Positions 8,664 through 16,763 of a stretch of 50,407 nt of DNA are shown here, piece after piece. The stretch lies in contig JAGVLR010000186.1 in NCBI GenBank assembly GCA_020054175.1, positions 1 through 50,407 on the forward strand, read 5' to 3'. This stretch comes from Candidatus Dadabacteria bacterium. GTDB lineage: Bacteria > Desulfobacterota_D > UBA1144 > Nemesobacterales > UBA2774. The notes beneath the pieces are model-generated. The model saw only the letters and a program-made list of their open reading frames with translations, was not told the origin of the DNA and ran no database searches. Position numbers and translations under genes: made by a program. The first letter of the stretch is position 1; each line of letters starts with the position of its first letter.

Positions 8664-8678
8664 GGTTCGTTTCTCCTT

Positions 8679-9911
8679 TTATTCAGGTGGATTTCCGCCC
8701 ACAAAGCTCATAAAGAACGCATCGCTGCCGGTGAGCCAGCGGTATGCCGAAAGCGTGAGCTGATACTTCATAAGCCTTGCGGATACCGGCGTGTCTATCG
8801 TCGTCGGGACCATGTTCCCGCCGAAGCATGCGAAGTAGCTGTAGACCGGCGCTACGAGTGTTCCGACATTCCTCTTGCCGTAGAAGAAGGTCTTCATCGA
8901 CGTGGCGTTTCTCGCCTTGTCCAGATACCCCCTGTCCTCATACTCGAAGTTGACACCGAGGGTTATATCCTTCGTGCCTTCTGCATGGCCGATAATTCCC
9001 GTCTCGGATTCGAGAGCCAGCTTCTCTTCGAGCGCATTACCATAATTCAGGCTCATATTCGAAATCCATACCGGCTCGTCGTCGTCAATCCAGAGTTTCA
9101 TGCCGAGCGGCAGGAAAGGATTCGACAGAGGCGGGATTGAAACCGTTCCGGTCTGCGAGTCTGCTACCAGCTCTCCAGCGCCCAGAATGCTGAAAGCGAG
9201 GTTTAGAATCTGCCCGGGCGTCATATCCATCGTGAGCTGATTCACCTTGCAGTTGTACCAGGTCCAGTATTCGTCTATGTCTTCGTAGAGGCGAGAGAAC
9301 GCCAGGAGCGGCAGTTCCACGCTGGTTACGGAGGCAGTATTCATCTTGTAGTGGGTGCTTGCCGTGATGGCGGTAAAGCCGCTCGCGATATCCGCGCCAG
9401 CCGGAAGAGGGGGATAAATAGTGAGCGTGTCCGGGTCCGTCATGGCGCCGAGGTCTATTGCCATTACCACGGCCAGCCAGTCTACGACCGCAGTGCTTGC
9501 GAGCTCCACCCTGAGCAGTATCGTCATGCCAGGAACGAGGTCTTCGTCCACCTCATCCACCTCGATCTTGTCCTGCCCGCTTCCGAGCGCCGGATTCTCC
9601 ATCTCCGCTATGGCTATCTTCTCGCCGAATACGCCCTGAAGATACACGTCAATCGAAGGGGCTTCGCCCTGTTCAGCCGGGGCCTCAAGAAGATGGTTCA
9701 TAGTGCCCGCGACCGATCTCTTAGTAACGACCGAGCCATATTTATCGAGGTCGTTAGTCAGGATTACGATATCCGTATTTGCCGGGGTCTCTCGCAGGGT
9801 GCTTCCGGCCTGGGGCTTGATAGCCTTCCATGCCGCATCAGCGAAAACAGGGACAACCCCCGGTCCGCTCTGTATTGCCGCTCTCCAATTACCGCCTTCT
9901 TGTCTGCCCAT
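8679..9911 (-). CDS. Major tail tube protein
   Basis: A 410-residue beta-rich protein located after the tail-completion gene and before the tail chaperones, where siphophages place the major tail protein. The sequence alternates short hydrophobic strands and acidic loops (EVDEVDEDLVPGMTILLRVEL; DITLGVNFEYEDRG) with no catalytic motif. It would polymerise into the tail tube. The size is at the large end for tube proteins, so a fused extra beta domain is possible. Assignment rests on gene order and composition. Confidence 0.7.
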   Translation of the reverse strand: MGRQEGGNWRAAIQSGPGVVPVFADAAWKAIKPQAGSTLRETPANTDIVILTNDLDKYGSVVTKRSVAGTMNHLLEAPAEQGEAPSIDVYLQGVFGEKIAIAEMENPALGSGQDKIEVDEVDEDLVPGMTILLRVELASTAVVDWLAVVMAIDLGAMTDPDTLTIYPPLPAGADIASGFTAITASTHYKMNTASVTSVELPLLAFSRLYEDIDEYWTWYNCKVNQLTMDMTPGQILNLAFSILGAGELVADSQTGTVSIPPLSNPFLPLGMKLWIDDDEPVWISNMSLNYGNALEEKLALESETGIIGHAEGTKDITLGVNFEYEDRGYLDKARNATSMKTFFYGKRNVGTLVAPVYSYFACFGGNMVPTTIDTPVSARLMKYQLTLSAYRWLTGSDAFFMSFVGGNPPE

Positions 9912-9926
9912 TTTCGTGTGCCTCCG

Positions 9927-10418
9927 TTACATGAAATAGTGAAAATCAAGGGATACGAGAAAGTCCGCATCCGTATTTGCCTCGTCGACAATAGAAGGAT
10001 CGACGTCGCCTATCTCTACAAAAAGAATCGGGTCTACAGGCGATTCATACGCCTGCCGTAATAGGTCGAGAGTGTTCTGTTTTAAAGTGCTTATGATTAT
10101 TGCTATACCGCCTTCCTCGTCGTCTTCCTCTTCTTCGGGCTCTTCTTCCTCGTCTCCTGCGTCATATTGCTCGTGTATGTAAGCGGCGATAAGAACGTTG
10201 AGCTTCCTTCTAGCTTCCCGGGTACCCCTCTCGACGAGGCTGTCCTTGCCGGGGACAATGGCATAGCAGGGAGTCTCTTCGGGAGAGATATTCATTTCCA
10301 CGCTGAAGGCCTTTCTGGATACGACCTTTACATCGAAGTCGTAATCATTATCGACCGTCAATCCTTCGAGAACTCCTTTCAGTCCATCAAGGACCGTGTT
10401 TTCGTTTAGTGCTGGCAT
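9927..10418 (-). CDS. Tail terminator/completion-like protein
   Basis: A 163-residue protein that directly precedes the tail tube gene, the position of tail terminator (gpU-like) proteins. Residues ~95-110 form an almost pure Asp/Glu stretch (DAGDEEEEPEEEEDDEEGG), an unusual acidic insert in an otherwise ordinary domain. The function is inferred from position and size. Confidence 0.6.
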   Translation of the reverse strand: MPALNENTVLDGLKGVLEGLTVDNDYDFDVKVVSRKAFSVEMNISPEETPCYAIVPGKDSLVERGTREARRKLNVLIAAYIHEQYDAGDEEEEPEEEEDDEEGGIAIIISTLKQNTLDLLRQAYESPVDPILFVEIGDVDPSIVDEANTDADFLVSLDFHYFM

Positions 10419-10420
10419 AT

Positions 10421-10933
10421 TTACCTTCCTGACCCCAGTGGCGGCTCGCCATTCAGCCTTCTCCTGAGGGCTTCGCGAATATCGCCGACGACCTTCGGCC
10501 TTATTTCCTCAAGCGTTCGACTCATTGGCTTTCTCGCGGGGATGGTGACTCTCTTGGCAAATATCTTCTTGCCGTCGACTTCAAAAACGAGGAACCTCTT
10601 CGGGTCTCTCGGAACTATCGTCGCGCCATACTCATGAACCGCAAGCAATGACCCTTGTCGGCCTCTCCATCGCCAGCGCGCAAGGTGAGCAATGGTTCCA
10701 GTCACCTCGCCGCCGTCCGACCGAACCTCTGTTGATATCATATTCGCGGGAGAGACGACCCTGCCCGTACGCCTCTTGAGAATCTTCCCAGTGAGGTTTT
10801 CGGAAAGCTGCCTATGCCCCCTGAGCACCGCGACCTGCATCCCATTCCGAAGAGCCTTCTCGGCCTCGACCGGCGACAGGCGGTTGATTACGTCTTCCAG
10901 CCCTTCAATCTCGTAGCTCAGTCCGTCTGCCAT
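10421..10933 (-). CDS. HK97 gp10-like neck/tail component
   Basis: A 170-residue protein matching the gp10-like pattern: an N-terminal helix that pairs with the domain (EGLEDVINRLSPVEAEKALRN), a central LLAVHEYGATI, then KRVTIPARKPMSRTLEE near the C-terminus. HK97 gp10-type proteins sit in the head-tail neck. It starts three bases after the adaptor gene stop and is followed two bases later by the tail terminator, a typical neck cassette. Confidence 0.8.
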   Translation of the reverse strand: MADGLSYEIEGLEDVINRLSPVEAEKALRNGMQVAVLRGHRQLSENLTGKILKRRTGRVVSPANMISTEVRSDGGEVTGTIAHLARWRWRGRQGSLLAVHEYGATIVPRDPKRFLVFEVDGKKIFAKRVTIPARKPMSRTLEEIRPKVVGDIREALRRRLNGEPPLGSGR

Positions 10934-10936
10934 AAA

Positions 10937-11326
10937 TCACCCGAAAGCCATTATCTTCGCAGTCTTCTGCTTCGCCTCTTCCTTGGCCTTTGCTTCCATT
11001 CTCGCCAAGGTGCCGCTCGTGTCCATCATCTTCGCTGTCTGGCCGTAGGGGGTGTAGTCAAGCATCATCCCATGTTGGCCGCGACTGTAATTCGTTACGC
11101 TGTTCCCGCCTATCGCGTATGAGTCGCGAATTATCGGGTACGGGAAGCTGACAAAATGAGCGGCGAGATACTTTGAAATCCGCTGCTTGAGGTCGTCGCC
11201 GACTCCCTCGATCTGGGAGACGACCGCCTCAGCGTCCGCGATAAAATCATCAATGTTGTCCTTTATCGCGGTTTTGTTGCTGAGGATCGCCTTTACATCC
11301 TCTGCCGAAGGAGGGGTGTACGGCAT
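10937..11326 (-). CDS. Head-tail adaptor (DUF4054/gp6-like)
   Basis: A 129-residue helical connector protein. The pattern of short N-terminal helices, KYLAAHFVSF, SYAIGGNSVTNYS and then TPYGQTAKMM resembles the DUF4054-type head completion proteins that stack on the portal. It lies between the capsid genes and the gp10-like gene, which fits. The start overlaps the previous stop by one base. Confidence 0.7.
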   Translation of the reverse strand: MPYTPPSAEDVKAILSNKTAIKDNIDDFIADAEAVVSQIEGVGDDLKQRISKYLAAHFVSFPYPIIRDSYAIGGNSVTNYSRGQHGMMLDYTPYGQTAKMMDTSGTLARMEAKAKEEAKQKTAKIMAFG

Positions 11327-11583
11327 TAGTCGCCCCCGGACTCATCGGCGGGGCTTTCGTCAGCCTTCTTCTTGCTGCCCTTGCCCTTGCCCTTGCCGCC
11401 CGTCTCCGAGGTCTCGTCGCCCCCGGACTCATCGGCGGGGGGCACAACTTCGACTTCGACGACTGGCTCGAACTTGTTATTGCCCGAGAAGTCGCCTTCG
11501 ACTATGTCGCCGGGGCGGTAGAGTTTCCTCTTTCCGTCTTCTTTCCTGCTATATAACCCACTTTTCAGTCTGTATTTACCCAT
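11326..11583 (-). CDS. Small head-module protein with Gly/Lys/Asp-rich tail
   Basis: An 85-residue protein. The first ~45 residues look folded (YRPGDIVEGDFSGNNKFEPV). The C-terminal ~40 are low complexity, with an acidic PADESGGD unit at both ends of a basic GKGKGKGSKKK run. The PADESGGD unit is encoded by a near-exact 24+ base repeat (11336-11356 and 11420-11440). Small proteins of this kind lie between capsid and connector genes in many siphophages; the role is unknown. Confidence 0.6.
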   Translation of the reverse strand: MGKYRLKSGLYSRKEDGKRKLYRPGDIVEGDFSGNNKFEPVVEVEVVPPADESGGDETSETGGKGKGKGSKKKADESPADESGGD

Positions 11584-11597
11584 GTCCTGTTATCTCC

Positions 11598-12623
11598 TTA
11601 ACCTGGGATTGTGCCGTGGGCTACACCGCAGTTCCCGTTTTTGTCGGAGCGAATCTGCGGTACGGTGATCGTGAGGGTCTTGTAGTTCAAGTCGTATCCA
11701 CCTTCCTCTTCCCAGTCAACGGTTATTACGTCTTGGCCTATAACCAACCTTACGACATCTGAGGTCATCTGAACGAGAACCACGTTATTCGCTATTAACT
11801 TGTCTGCTGGTTTTACGCCAGAAATAAACGGCATTTCGAGGATTCTCGAAAGTATCGACTTGTCGGAAGCAGCTTTATAGTCGTCGCTCAGCCTGACGTA
11901 GTAATTCGTCGGCACGTAGAGCATATATGGTCCAAAAAACTTGGCCTCGTGAAGCTCGTAGACACCTGCCAGAATGTCTTGAATTATCGGCTCGCCCGTC
12001 TCTACCGTGCCAGGCGCGCTCCAGTCGCCCGAGAGGTCGAACTCGTTTCTGTCAGGGAAGTCGCAGAGGCCGTATATCGTGTTGCCCGCGAAGGAGAAAT
12101 CTCCCGAGCCGTTGAAGTACACATCCTCGATCTTCTCGGCGATTGCACGCCCAGACTCTTCACCGTTTGTCGTGTCAAGTCCTACGCCTTTTCTCTGGCT
12201 CGCCATGAGAACCCTGAGCTCGTATCCCCAGCCGCACATCGTGACAGGGAGCGGCAGGCCTACAAGGTCGAATGTGATTCGGTCCTTCGTAGCCTTGGCG
12301 CTTGCGGACATGCTCATGGTAGCATCGCCCATAGTCCCCGCCCTTTCCGATTCGAGTGTCATTACACCGAGCCCATTCGGGATGCGAAGTGTAAGACCGG
12401 CGTTTATAAGGTCGTTAACGCCTATGAGCCTAGACCTCATCGCCTTGGCTACAGCGTCGTCCAGGAGCTTCCATTCATCCTTTAAAAGCGTCCCATTCAT
12501 TGCTGGTTCATTGAGCGTCCTAACTTTCCTGAGCTTCTTAAAGTCACCGTTTACGGCTAGAATCTTTCTAGCCATAGCACCACCGAAGCCGTTTATATTC
12601 GTTATCTGCTGTACTCCATTCAT
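11598..12623 (-). CDS. Major capsid protein (HK97 fold, encapsulin-like type)
   Basis: A 341-residue protein in the capsid position, after decoration and protease genes. The C-terminal half looks like the HK97-fold A/P domain pattern seen in encapsulin/linocin-type shell proteins: FFGPYMLYVPTNYY, then VVLVQMTSDVVRLVIGQDV and a terminal beta segment with PQIRSDKNGNCGVAHGT. These would assemble the procapsid shell. A weak SD (GGA) precedes ATG 12623. Relatedness to encapsulins is by pattern recognition, not by alignment. Confidence 0.8.
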   Translation of the reverse strand: MNGVQQITNINGFGGAMARKILAVNGDFKKLRKVRTLNEPAMNGTLLKDEWKLLDDAVAKAMRSRLIGVNDLINAGLTLRIPNGLGVMTLESERAGTMGDATMSMSASAKATKDRITFDLVGLPLPVTMCGWGYELRVLMASQRKGVGLDTTNGEESGRAIAEKIEDVYFNGSGDFSFAGNTIYGLCDFPDRNEFDLSGDWSAPGTVETGEPIIQDILAGVYELHEAKFFGPYMLYVPTNYYVRLSDDYKAASDKSILSRILEMPFISGVKPADKLIANNVVLVQMTSDVVRLVIGQDVITVDWEEEGGYDLNYKTLTITVPQIRSDKNGNCGVAHGTIPG

Positions 12624-12669
12624 GGCAATTTCCTCCGTATCCCTGCCGTGGCGCGGGACATGAATTTTT

Positions 12670-13140
12670 TTAGACTATCTCGCATCGTATCCTTACCGCC
12701 CCGCCCGATGTGTTGTTAATCGACTCGAGCGGCCGTGCGACTATATTCCGAGGCGTTATTGTCACGCTGGCGCTTCCGCTCTCATTGACGGCCTGGGCCA
12801 CGTACTTATCGACCTGGCCGTTGCCCTTCGAGGATAAATAATCCGCTGGGGTTACGTTCTCGCCGTTGGCCAGGAGGAGATAGAGCTCATCTCCCGGTCT
12901 CGCGACGTGGTACTGAATCCTGTCGCCAGCCGCATAAGCGTCTGTGATTTCCTTGCCCATAAGATCGTTCTCGACTGCCACGAGTACAGGCGCGACGTTC
13001 CCGCCGTCCCCGCCATGGACTATGATTTTTCCATCCGAGTTTCTGTCCAGAAGATGACCGGGCAGGGGCGTCTGTGCAGATGCTACTACCCCCTCTTTCC
13101 TGAACGACTCGCCTTTTATCAAGATCGTGTTGTAGCTCAT
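12670..13140 (-). CDS. Capsid decoration/head-stabilising protein
   Basis: A 156-residue beta-rich protein between the protease/scaffold and the capsid gene, the usual place of head decoration proteins (lambda gpD type). It has a disordered N-terminus and a compact beta domain (YAAGDRIQYHVARPGDELYL). An SD (GGAGG) lies upstream of ATG 13140. The function is inferred from gene order and size. Confidence 0.65.
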   Translation of the reverse strand: MSYNTILIKGESFRKEGVVASAQTPLPGHLLDRNSDGKIIVHGGDGGNVAPVLVAVENDLMGKEITDAYAAGDRIQYHVARPGDELYLLLANGENVTPADYLSSKGNGQVDKYVAQAVNESGSASVTITPRNIVARPLESINNTSGGAVRIRCEIV

Positions 13141-13172
13141 TTTTATTTCCTCCGTTTAACTTTCTGTCCTGT

Positions 13173-14789
13173 CTACTGATTCGCAGCCTTCGGCGCGAGG
13201 AACACCGGCGTCGGCTCGGGGGCCTCGTCGTTTTCGGTCGGCGAAGAGCCGCTACCGTTCAGGCTGTAATCCACCTCGACGTGCGCAAGGGCGGCCAAGT
13301 TCTCGAGCTCCTCGATGCTCTTGGCATTCAGAGCATCCTCGGAGAACTTGTTCGCCGCATTGCCCTTAATAGCCGCAACGAGCTGAGCCTTCTTGGCCTT
13401 CCGGATGTTGAGCCCTTCCTTGAGAACGTCGCGTATCCCTTCCGGCGCGGAGTTGATGTACTCCTCCTCGGTCTGGGGCTTCTGCTCTTCCGGGTTAGGC
13501 TTCGCAGCGTCGGCGGGCGGAATCTCGACCTTCTTCTCCGGCTCTTCCTTCTTGTCTTCCGGCTTGTGCTCAGGATTCTCGTCGCAGAGCTTTGCGAGCA
13601 CGGCAATGTGCTTATCGTCAAAGGCTTCGAGGGTCTTCCTGTCTTCCTCGGTGTAGTGCTTATTCGCGATTAATGCCGCGATAACTTTCTTTCTGTCCAT
13701 CTGATTGACCTCCGTTCCCGGATTCTCCGGGTCGTGATTTTGGCATTTGCAGTCTTCTTTGTTGCTTATTAATTCCTTGATTTTGTTGACTATTTTCGAG
13801 ACGAAACCTTCGTTATTCGCCTTAAGCTCAAGTCCGAACTCGGCAACGAGCAGCGTCATGGCCATATTGTTGGCTGACTGTTTCACGCTGTCTGGAGGAT
13901 TAACCCAGTGGTACTCCCAGCTGTCAGCGTTGATAACCTTCAGAAGGGCACTCTGATTGAGCTTGTTCGTCTCCGGATTAACGACCGGATATGCCATAAC
14001 CGCATCGGCATCATCTGAATCCGGATTCCCGAGGAGGGTCTTCGACGCTATCCATCGTTTCATTTCCTTTGGCGCTTCCGCGAGGGTAACAGGCAGCGTC
14101 GGAGGGATTGGCGTCCCCGTATGGACGTAATATCCGTTCCTGTATGCAGCAAAACTGCGGTCCGTGTCATACCAGCTCACCGCCTCAACGCCGTTAAAGT
14201 CCGGCCTCCTGGCTGAGCTCATGATATTGAGCGTTTTCTTGCCCTCATTCCTTATCCCGCAGCCGTCGTCGATAGAGCAGGCCCCTTTGTCAACAGGCAG
14301 AATTGCCAGGTGATCTGGCCAGAGTCGCAGCACCTTGGCGCCGTACTCCTCGCCGTTCCAGGTCCCCTTCTCCTCCAGAAGCTCAAGATAAACGCCCGTA
14401 GAGACTTCTATCTCCTCGCCGTTTTCTATACGGGTATGAAGCTCGGGGTCCTTCTCTTTCAGCCTCTCCTCGTCGAGCCATAGCTCGGATTTAAGGCCGT
14501 TATCGTATCCCGGCTCGAACAGGCGGCCCAGAACTTCCCGCTCATGGACATTTACCGTGTTCGCTGTGATTTCCTTCGGGTGGTTGATTAAAACGCAGGT
14601 GTCGGCCCATACCTCGGGGAGGAACGATAGCGCGTCAGCGGGGTAGTAATAAGGCACTTCGGCATTCCCGGCATGGTGCACTCCCTCCACAAGGAGCGTA
14701 ATCGGAAGAACGAAATGAGTCCTGCCGTTGAAGGTCTTCTTGGCTGCCTCATAGGCTGGTTTTGATTTGAGCGTGTAAAGCTTCTTCAA
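13173..14789 (-). CDS. Prohead protease (DUF2213-type) fused to a scaffold domain
   Basis: The N-terminal ~190 residues match the DUF2213 pattern: VEGVHHAG near residue 34, YYPADALSFLPEVWADTCVLINHPKE, a GEEIEVSTG segment, and then LWPDHLAILPVDKGACS. The C-terminal ~230 residues are acidic, Lys/Glu/Pro-rich and helical, as expected of an internal scaffold that is cut out during maturation. The start is TTG at 14789 with GGAGGT four bases before it. The gene has its own leader: a promoter at ~14.9 kb and an intrinsic terminator that ends just before this SD. Confidence 0.8.
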   Translation of the reverse strand: MKKLYTLKSKPAYEAAKKTFNGRTHFVLPITLLVEGVHHAGNAEVPYYYPADALSFLPEVWADTCVLINHPKEITANTVNVHEREVLGRLFEPGYDNGLKSELWLDEERLKEKDPELHTRIENGEEIEVSTGVYLELLEEKGTWNGEEYGAKVLRLWPDHLAILPVDKGACSIDDGCGIRNEGKKTLNIMSSARRPDFNGVEAVSWYDTDRSFAAYRNGYYVHTGTPIPPTLPVTLAEAPKEMKRWIASKTLLGNPDSDDADAVMAYPVVNPETNKLNQSALLKVINADSWEYHWVNPPDSVKQSANNMAMTLLVAEFGLELKANNEGFVSKIVNKIKELISNKEDCKCQNHDPENPGTEVNQMDRKKVIAALIANKHYTEEDRKTLEAFDDKHIAVLAKLCDENPEHKPEDKKEEPEKKVEIPPADAAKPNPEEQKPQTEEEYINSAPEGIRDVLKEGLNIRKAKKAQLVAAIKGNAANKFSEDALNAKSIEELENLAALAHVEVDYSLNGSGSSPTENDEAPEPTPVFLAPKAANQ

Positions 14790-14886
14790 ACTGACCTCCA
14801 GAAATAAAAAACCCCCGGCTCAGATTGTTTCTGAACCAGGGGTCCGAGTTCTTCGATACACCTGTGCGATATGTAGGACTGCTTTT
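14790..14886 (-). promoter_or_regulatory. Conserved leader, copy A (before protease)
   Basis: This ~97-base leader aligns along its length with the leader before the portal gene. It has a shared upstream block (AAGCA-TCCTA ... GAAGAACTC), then the terminator hairpin with the same TCAG/CTGA inner stem, the U-tract and a GGAGG SD. Such an arrangement is typical of transcription attenuation or of an antitermination target. No known RNA family is recognised. Confidence 0.65.
14802..14842 (-). terminator. Intrinsic terminator just before the protease start
   Basis: On the minus strand a 13-bp stem (CCCCUGGUUCAGA pairing with UCUGAGCCGGGGG, two G-U pairs) with an AACAA loop is followed by TTTTTTATTT. 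The U-tract runs straight into the SD of the protease gene. It therefore lies inside that gene's leader as an attenuator-like element. A homologous one precedes the portal gene. Confidence 0.85.
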
Positions 14887-14978
14887 GACTAATTCTACAT
14901 AAAAGCGGGATAGGATGTCAAGAGATTATATTTGTGCTGGTTGGTATATACCTTTTAGCCAATATGTAGAATAGTCAA
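14885..14978. repeat. Inverted repeat flanking the promoter region
   Basis: Arms TTGACTAATTCTACATA (14885-14901) and its near-complement at 14962-14978 (one base shorter) are separated by ~60 bases. The left arm covers the -10 of the minus-strand promoter; the right arm lies just upstream of the endonuclease start. It could be a pair of regulator sites. Confidence 0.6.
14892..14921 (-). promoter_or_regulatory. Sigma-70-like promoter for the protease leader
   Basis: On the minus strand, a perfect TTGACA (14916-14921), an 18-base spacer and TAGAAT (14892-14897). The predicted start near 14885 coincides with the beginning of conserved leader A. Confidence 0.7.
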
Positions 14979-14989
14979 CAGCTATCGTG

Positions 14990-14995
14990 TATAAT
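14990..14995 (+). promoter_or_regulatory. -10 box of the endonuclease promoter
   Basis: A perfect TATAAT ends eight bases before the ATG at 15004, with no good -35 and no SD. The mRNA would be nearly leaderless. Confidence 0.45.
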
Positions 14996-15003
14996 TAACA
15001 CAT

Positions 15004-15870
15004 ATGGCTTTCACTTTTACCTGCTTCCACTGTGGTATAGAATTTCAAAGACATTACAAGTCAATCAAAAGGGAATGCTCGTCGGATAGACGTTTCTGTT
15101 CCCACAAATGCTTTACCAAGGATAGAAGAAAGGTTCACCCGCGCCCATGCCGAGAGTGCGGTAATCTGTTCACGCCCACGGCGGAGGGTCGGCCATTTTG
15201 TTCTCGGGAATGTTACGAGAGGAGTCGAGCAAACCCCCCAGCAACAATAATCTGTCGAGGTTGCAGCCGGAGTTTTAAAGTAAAAGCCTGCTTATCTCAT
15301 CGCTATAATTACTGTTCAACCGAATGCCGCAAGAAATCAAATGGTGGAACATATAGGCATTGCGAGAGATGTAGTAAGGTATTTTTCTATGGCGGTTCAG
15401 ATAGGGCGCGAGGCAACCTCAGAAGACACTGCTCCGAAGAATGTAGGCGGCCCGTTATCTCGATTCAGTGCCTTAATTGCCATAAAACTGTTCGAATCCG
15501 GCCAGCCGAGCCACGACGATATTGCAGTCGGGCTTGTTACCTCAAATTCACCGGGGAATCGTCCATCGAAAGCATTGTTCGCAGATGTCTTGAAAGGTCG
15601 AATGTCGAATTCGCGACACAGGTGCAGGTTGGGAAATATGTTATCGATTTCTTGATTGGGAAAATAGTTCTCGAAGCCGATGGCGATTACTGGCATTCTC
15701 GCACGAAAGCAAGAGACAACAGGCGAGACGCCTATTTTCAATCACTAGGCTATGATGTGGTCCGAATCTCCGAGAAGGAAATCAAGACTTCGCCCGATTT
15801 AGATATGTTAATTCTTGCCAGATTGTCCTCCATAAACACCGCGAACAACTACGCAATCCCGGGAATATAA
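15004..15870 (+). CDS. Vsr/DUF559-like endonuclease with repeated zinc knuckles
   Basis: A 288-residue protein on the strand opposite the head genes. The first ~190 residues contain five repeats of the type CxxC...(Y/F)CSxxC (e.g. FTCFHCGIEF, RFCSHKC; PCRECGNLF, PFCSREC), which should bind zinc and probably DNA. The C-terminal ~95 residues look like a Vsr/DUF559 PD-(D/E)xK nuclease: VGKYVIDFLIG, IVLEADGDYWH, then RRDAYFQSLGYDVVRISEKEI. Vsr-fold homing endonucleases are known in phages. It sits as a reverse-oriented insert between the protease and MuF genes, so a free-standing mobile endonuclease is most likely. It overlaps the MuF 3' end by 22 bases. Confidence 0.75.
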   Translation: MAFTFTCFHCGIEFQRHYKSIKRECSSDRRFCSHKCFTKDRRKVHPRPCRECGNLFTPTAEGRPFCSRECYERSRANPPATIICRGCSRSFKVKACLSHRYNYCSTECRKKSNGGTYRHCERCSKVFFYGGSDRARGNLRRHCSEECRRPVISIQCLNCHKTVRIRPAEPRRYCSRACYLKFTGESSIESIVRRCLERSNVEFATQVQVGKYVIDFLIGKIVLEADGDYWHSRTKARDNRRDAYFQSLGYDVVRISEKEIKTSPDLDMLILARLSSINTANNYAIPGI

Positions 15871-16763
15871 GGAGAAACACTGCATCTACAATTCGGGTGC
15901 TGAGGGATAAGCTTCTCTGCTTCATCTAGAGACATAATCTGGCCGGCGTATGGTTCACAGACCGGGCAGGGGTCTTCCGCTGTTGTGTACTCGGCCTGCA
16001 CCTGAACATCATTGACTGCTGCGTTTTTGAATTCCTGGATAGTTGCGAGATGATGCGCCCTTACAATCTCCGTTCTGGCCAACGTCCGGGCACGGTTTAA
16101 TCCAATTCCGTCTACCTTCTCCGCGATTTCCCTCGCCAACTGTTCCGGGCCCCCGCCGTAGAGAAGGCCCTCGGTAAGGATTCTCGATATCTGCGTGTCC
16201 ATGGCCTCGGTTATTCCTTCGAGGTCACTGAATGCCCTCGTGAAGATAGTGGCCGCCCTGTCCGCATGCTGCGGCTGATCAAAGACTCCGACTATCCTTG
16301 CCCCCGAGGGACCGGCTGGCCGTATAGGCTCGACCCCGGCCCGTGCGAGCTTGGCATCCGCAGAGACAACCCCTTTCTCGTATGCCGAACGCAGATACAG
16401 GTTCGCCCAGGGCTCGGCCTGCGGTGGGGATAGGATGCTTCGGGGGCGCTCTATGATTTCGAGGATTCCCCTCTCCTGCTGCTCCCTAAGCCACTTCATG
16501 AAAGCGTCTATTTTTTGGACGGACGTCGGGAAGTTGAACTCGAGCTCCCTGGCAGCCTCCATTATGCGGGGCCGGTCCTTCTTGAGCCCGAGGGCGTCGC
16601 GATCGACAATCGTTGTGATAATATCCCGCTTGAGGGCTTTGAATCGCCGGGCAAGGTCCGCGATAAACCTGTTCCTGAGTGCGAGGGTATGCGTCGGGTC
16701 ATACTTCCGGACAGCGTTGAGAGCGCTCCGGGGGTGAGTTTGATTACAGGCATGCGCCTTCAT
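15849..16763 (-). CDS. MuF-like head morphogenesis/minor head protein
   Basis: A 304-residue protein. The C-terminal ~120 residues carry the MuF signatures: RARTLARTEIVRAHH, then EDPCPVCEPYAGQ, and HPNCRCSVSP near the end. These proteins are packaged with the portal and help head maturation or DNA ejection. The gene overlaps the portal stop by one base (TAATG), as usual for the pair. The domain is complete despite the convergent endonuclease gene overlapping its 3' end. Confidence 0.85.
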   Translation of the reverse strand: MKAHACNQTHPRSALNAVRKYDPTHTLALRNRFIADLARRFKALKRDIITTIVDRDALGLKKDRPRIMEAARELEFNFPTSVQKIDAFMKWLREQQERGILEIIERPRSILSPPQAEPWANLYLRSAYEKGVVSADAKLARAGVEPIRPAGPSGARIVGVFDQPQHADRAATIFTRAFSDLEGITEAMDTQISRILTEGLLYGGGPEQLAREIAEKVDGIGLNRARTLARTEIVRAHHLATIQEFKNAAVNDVQVQAEYTTAEDPCPVCEPYAGQIMSLDEAEKLIPQHPNCRCSVSPYIPGIA

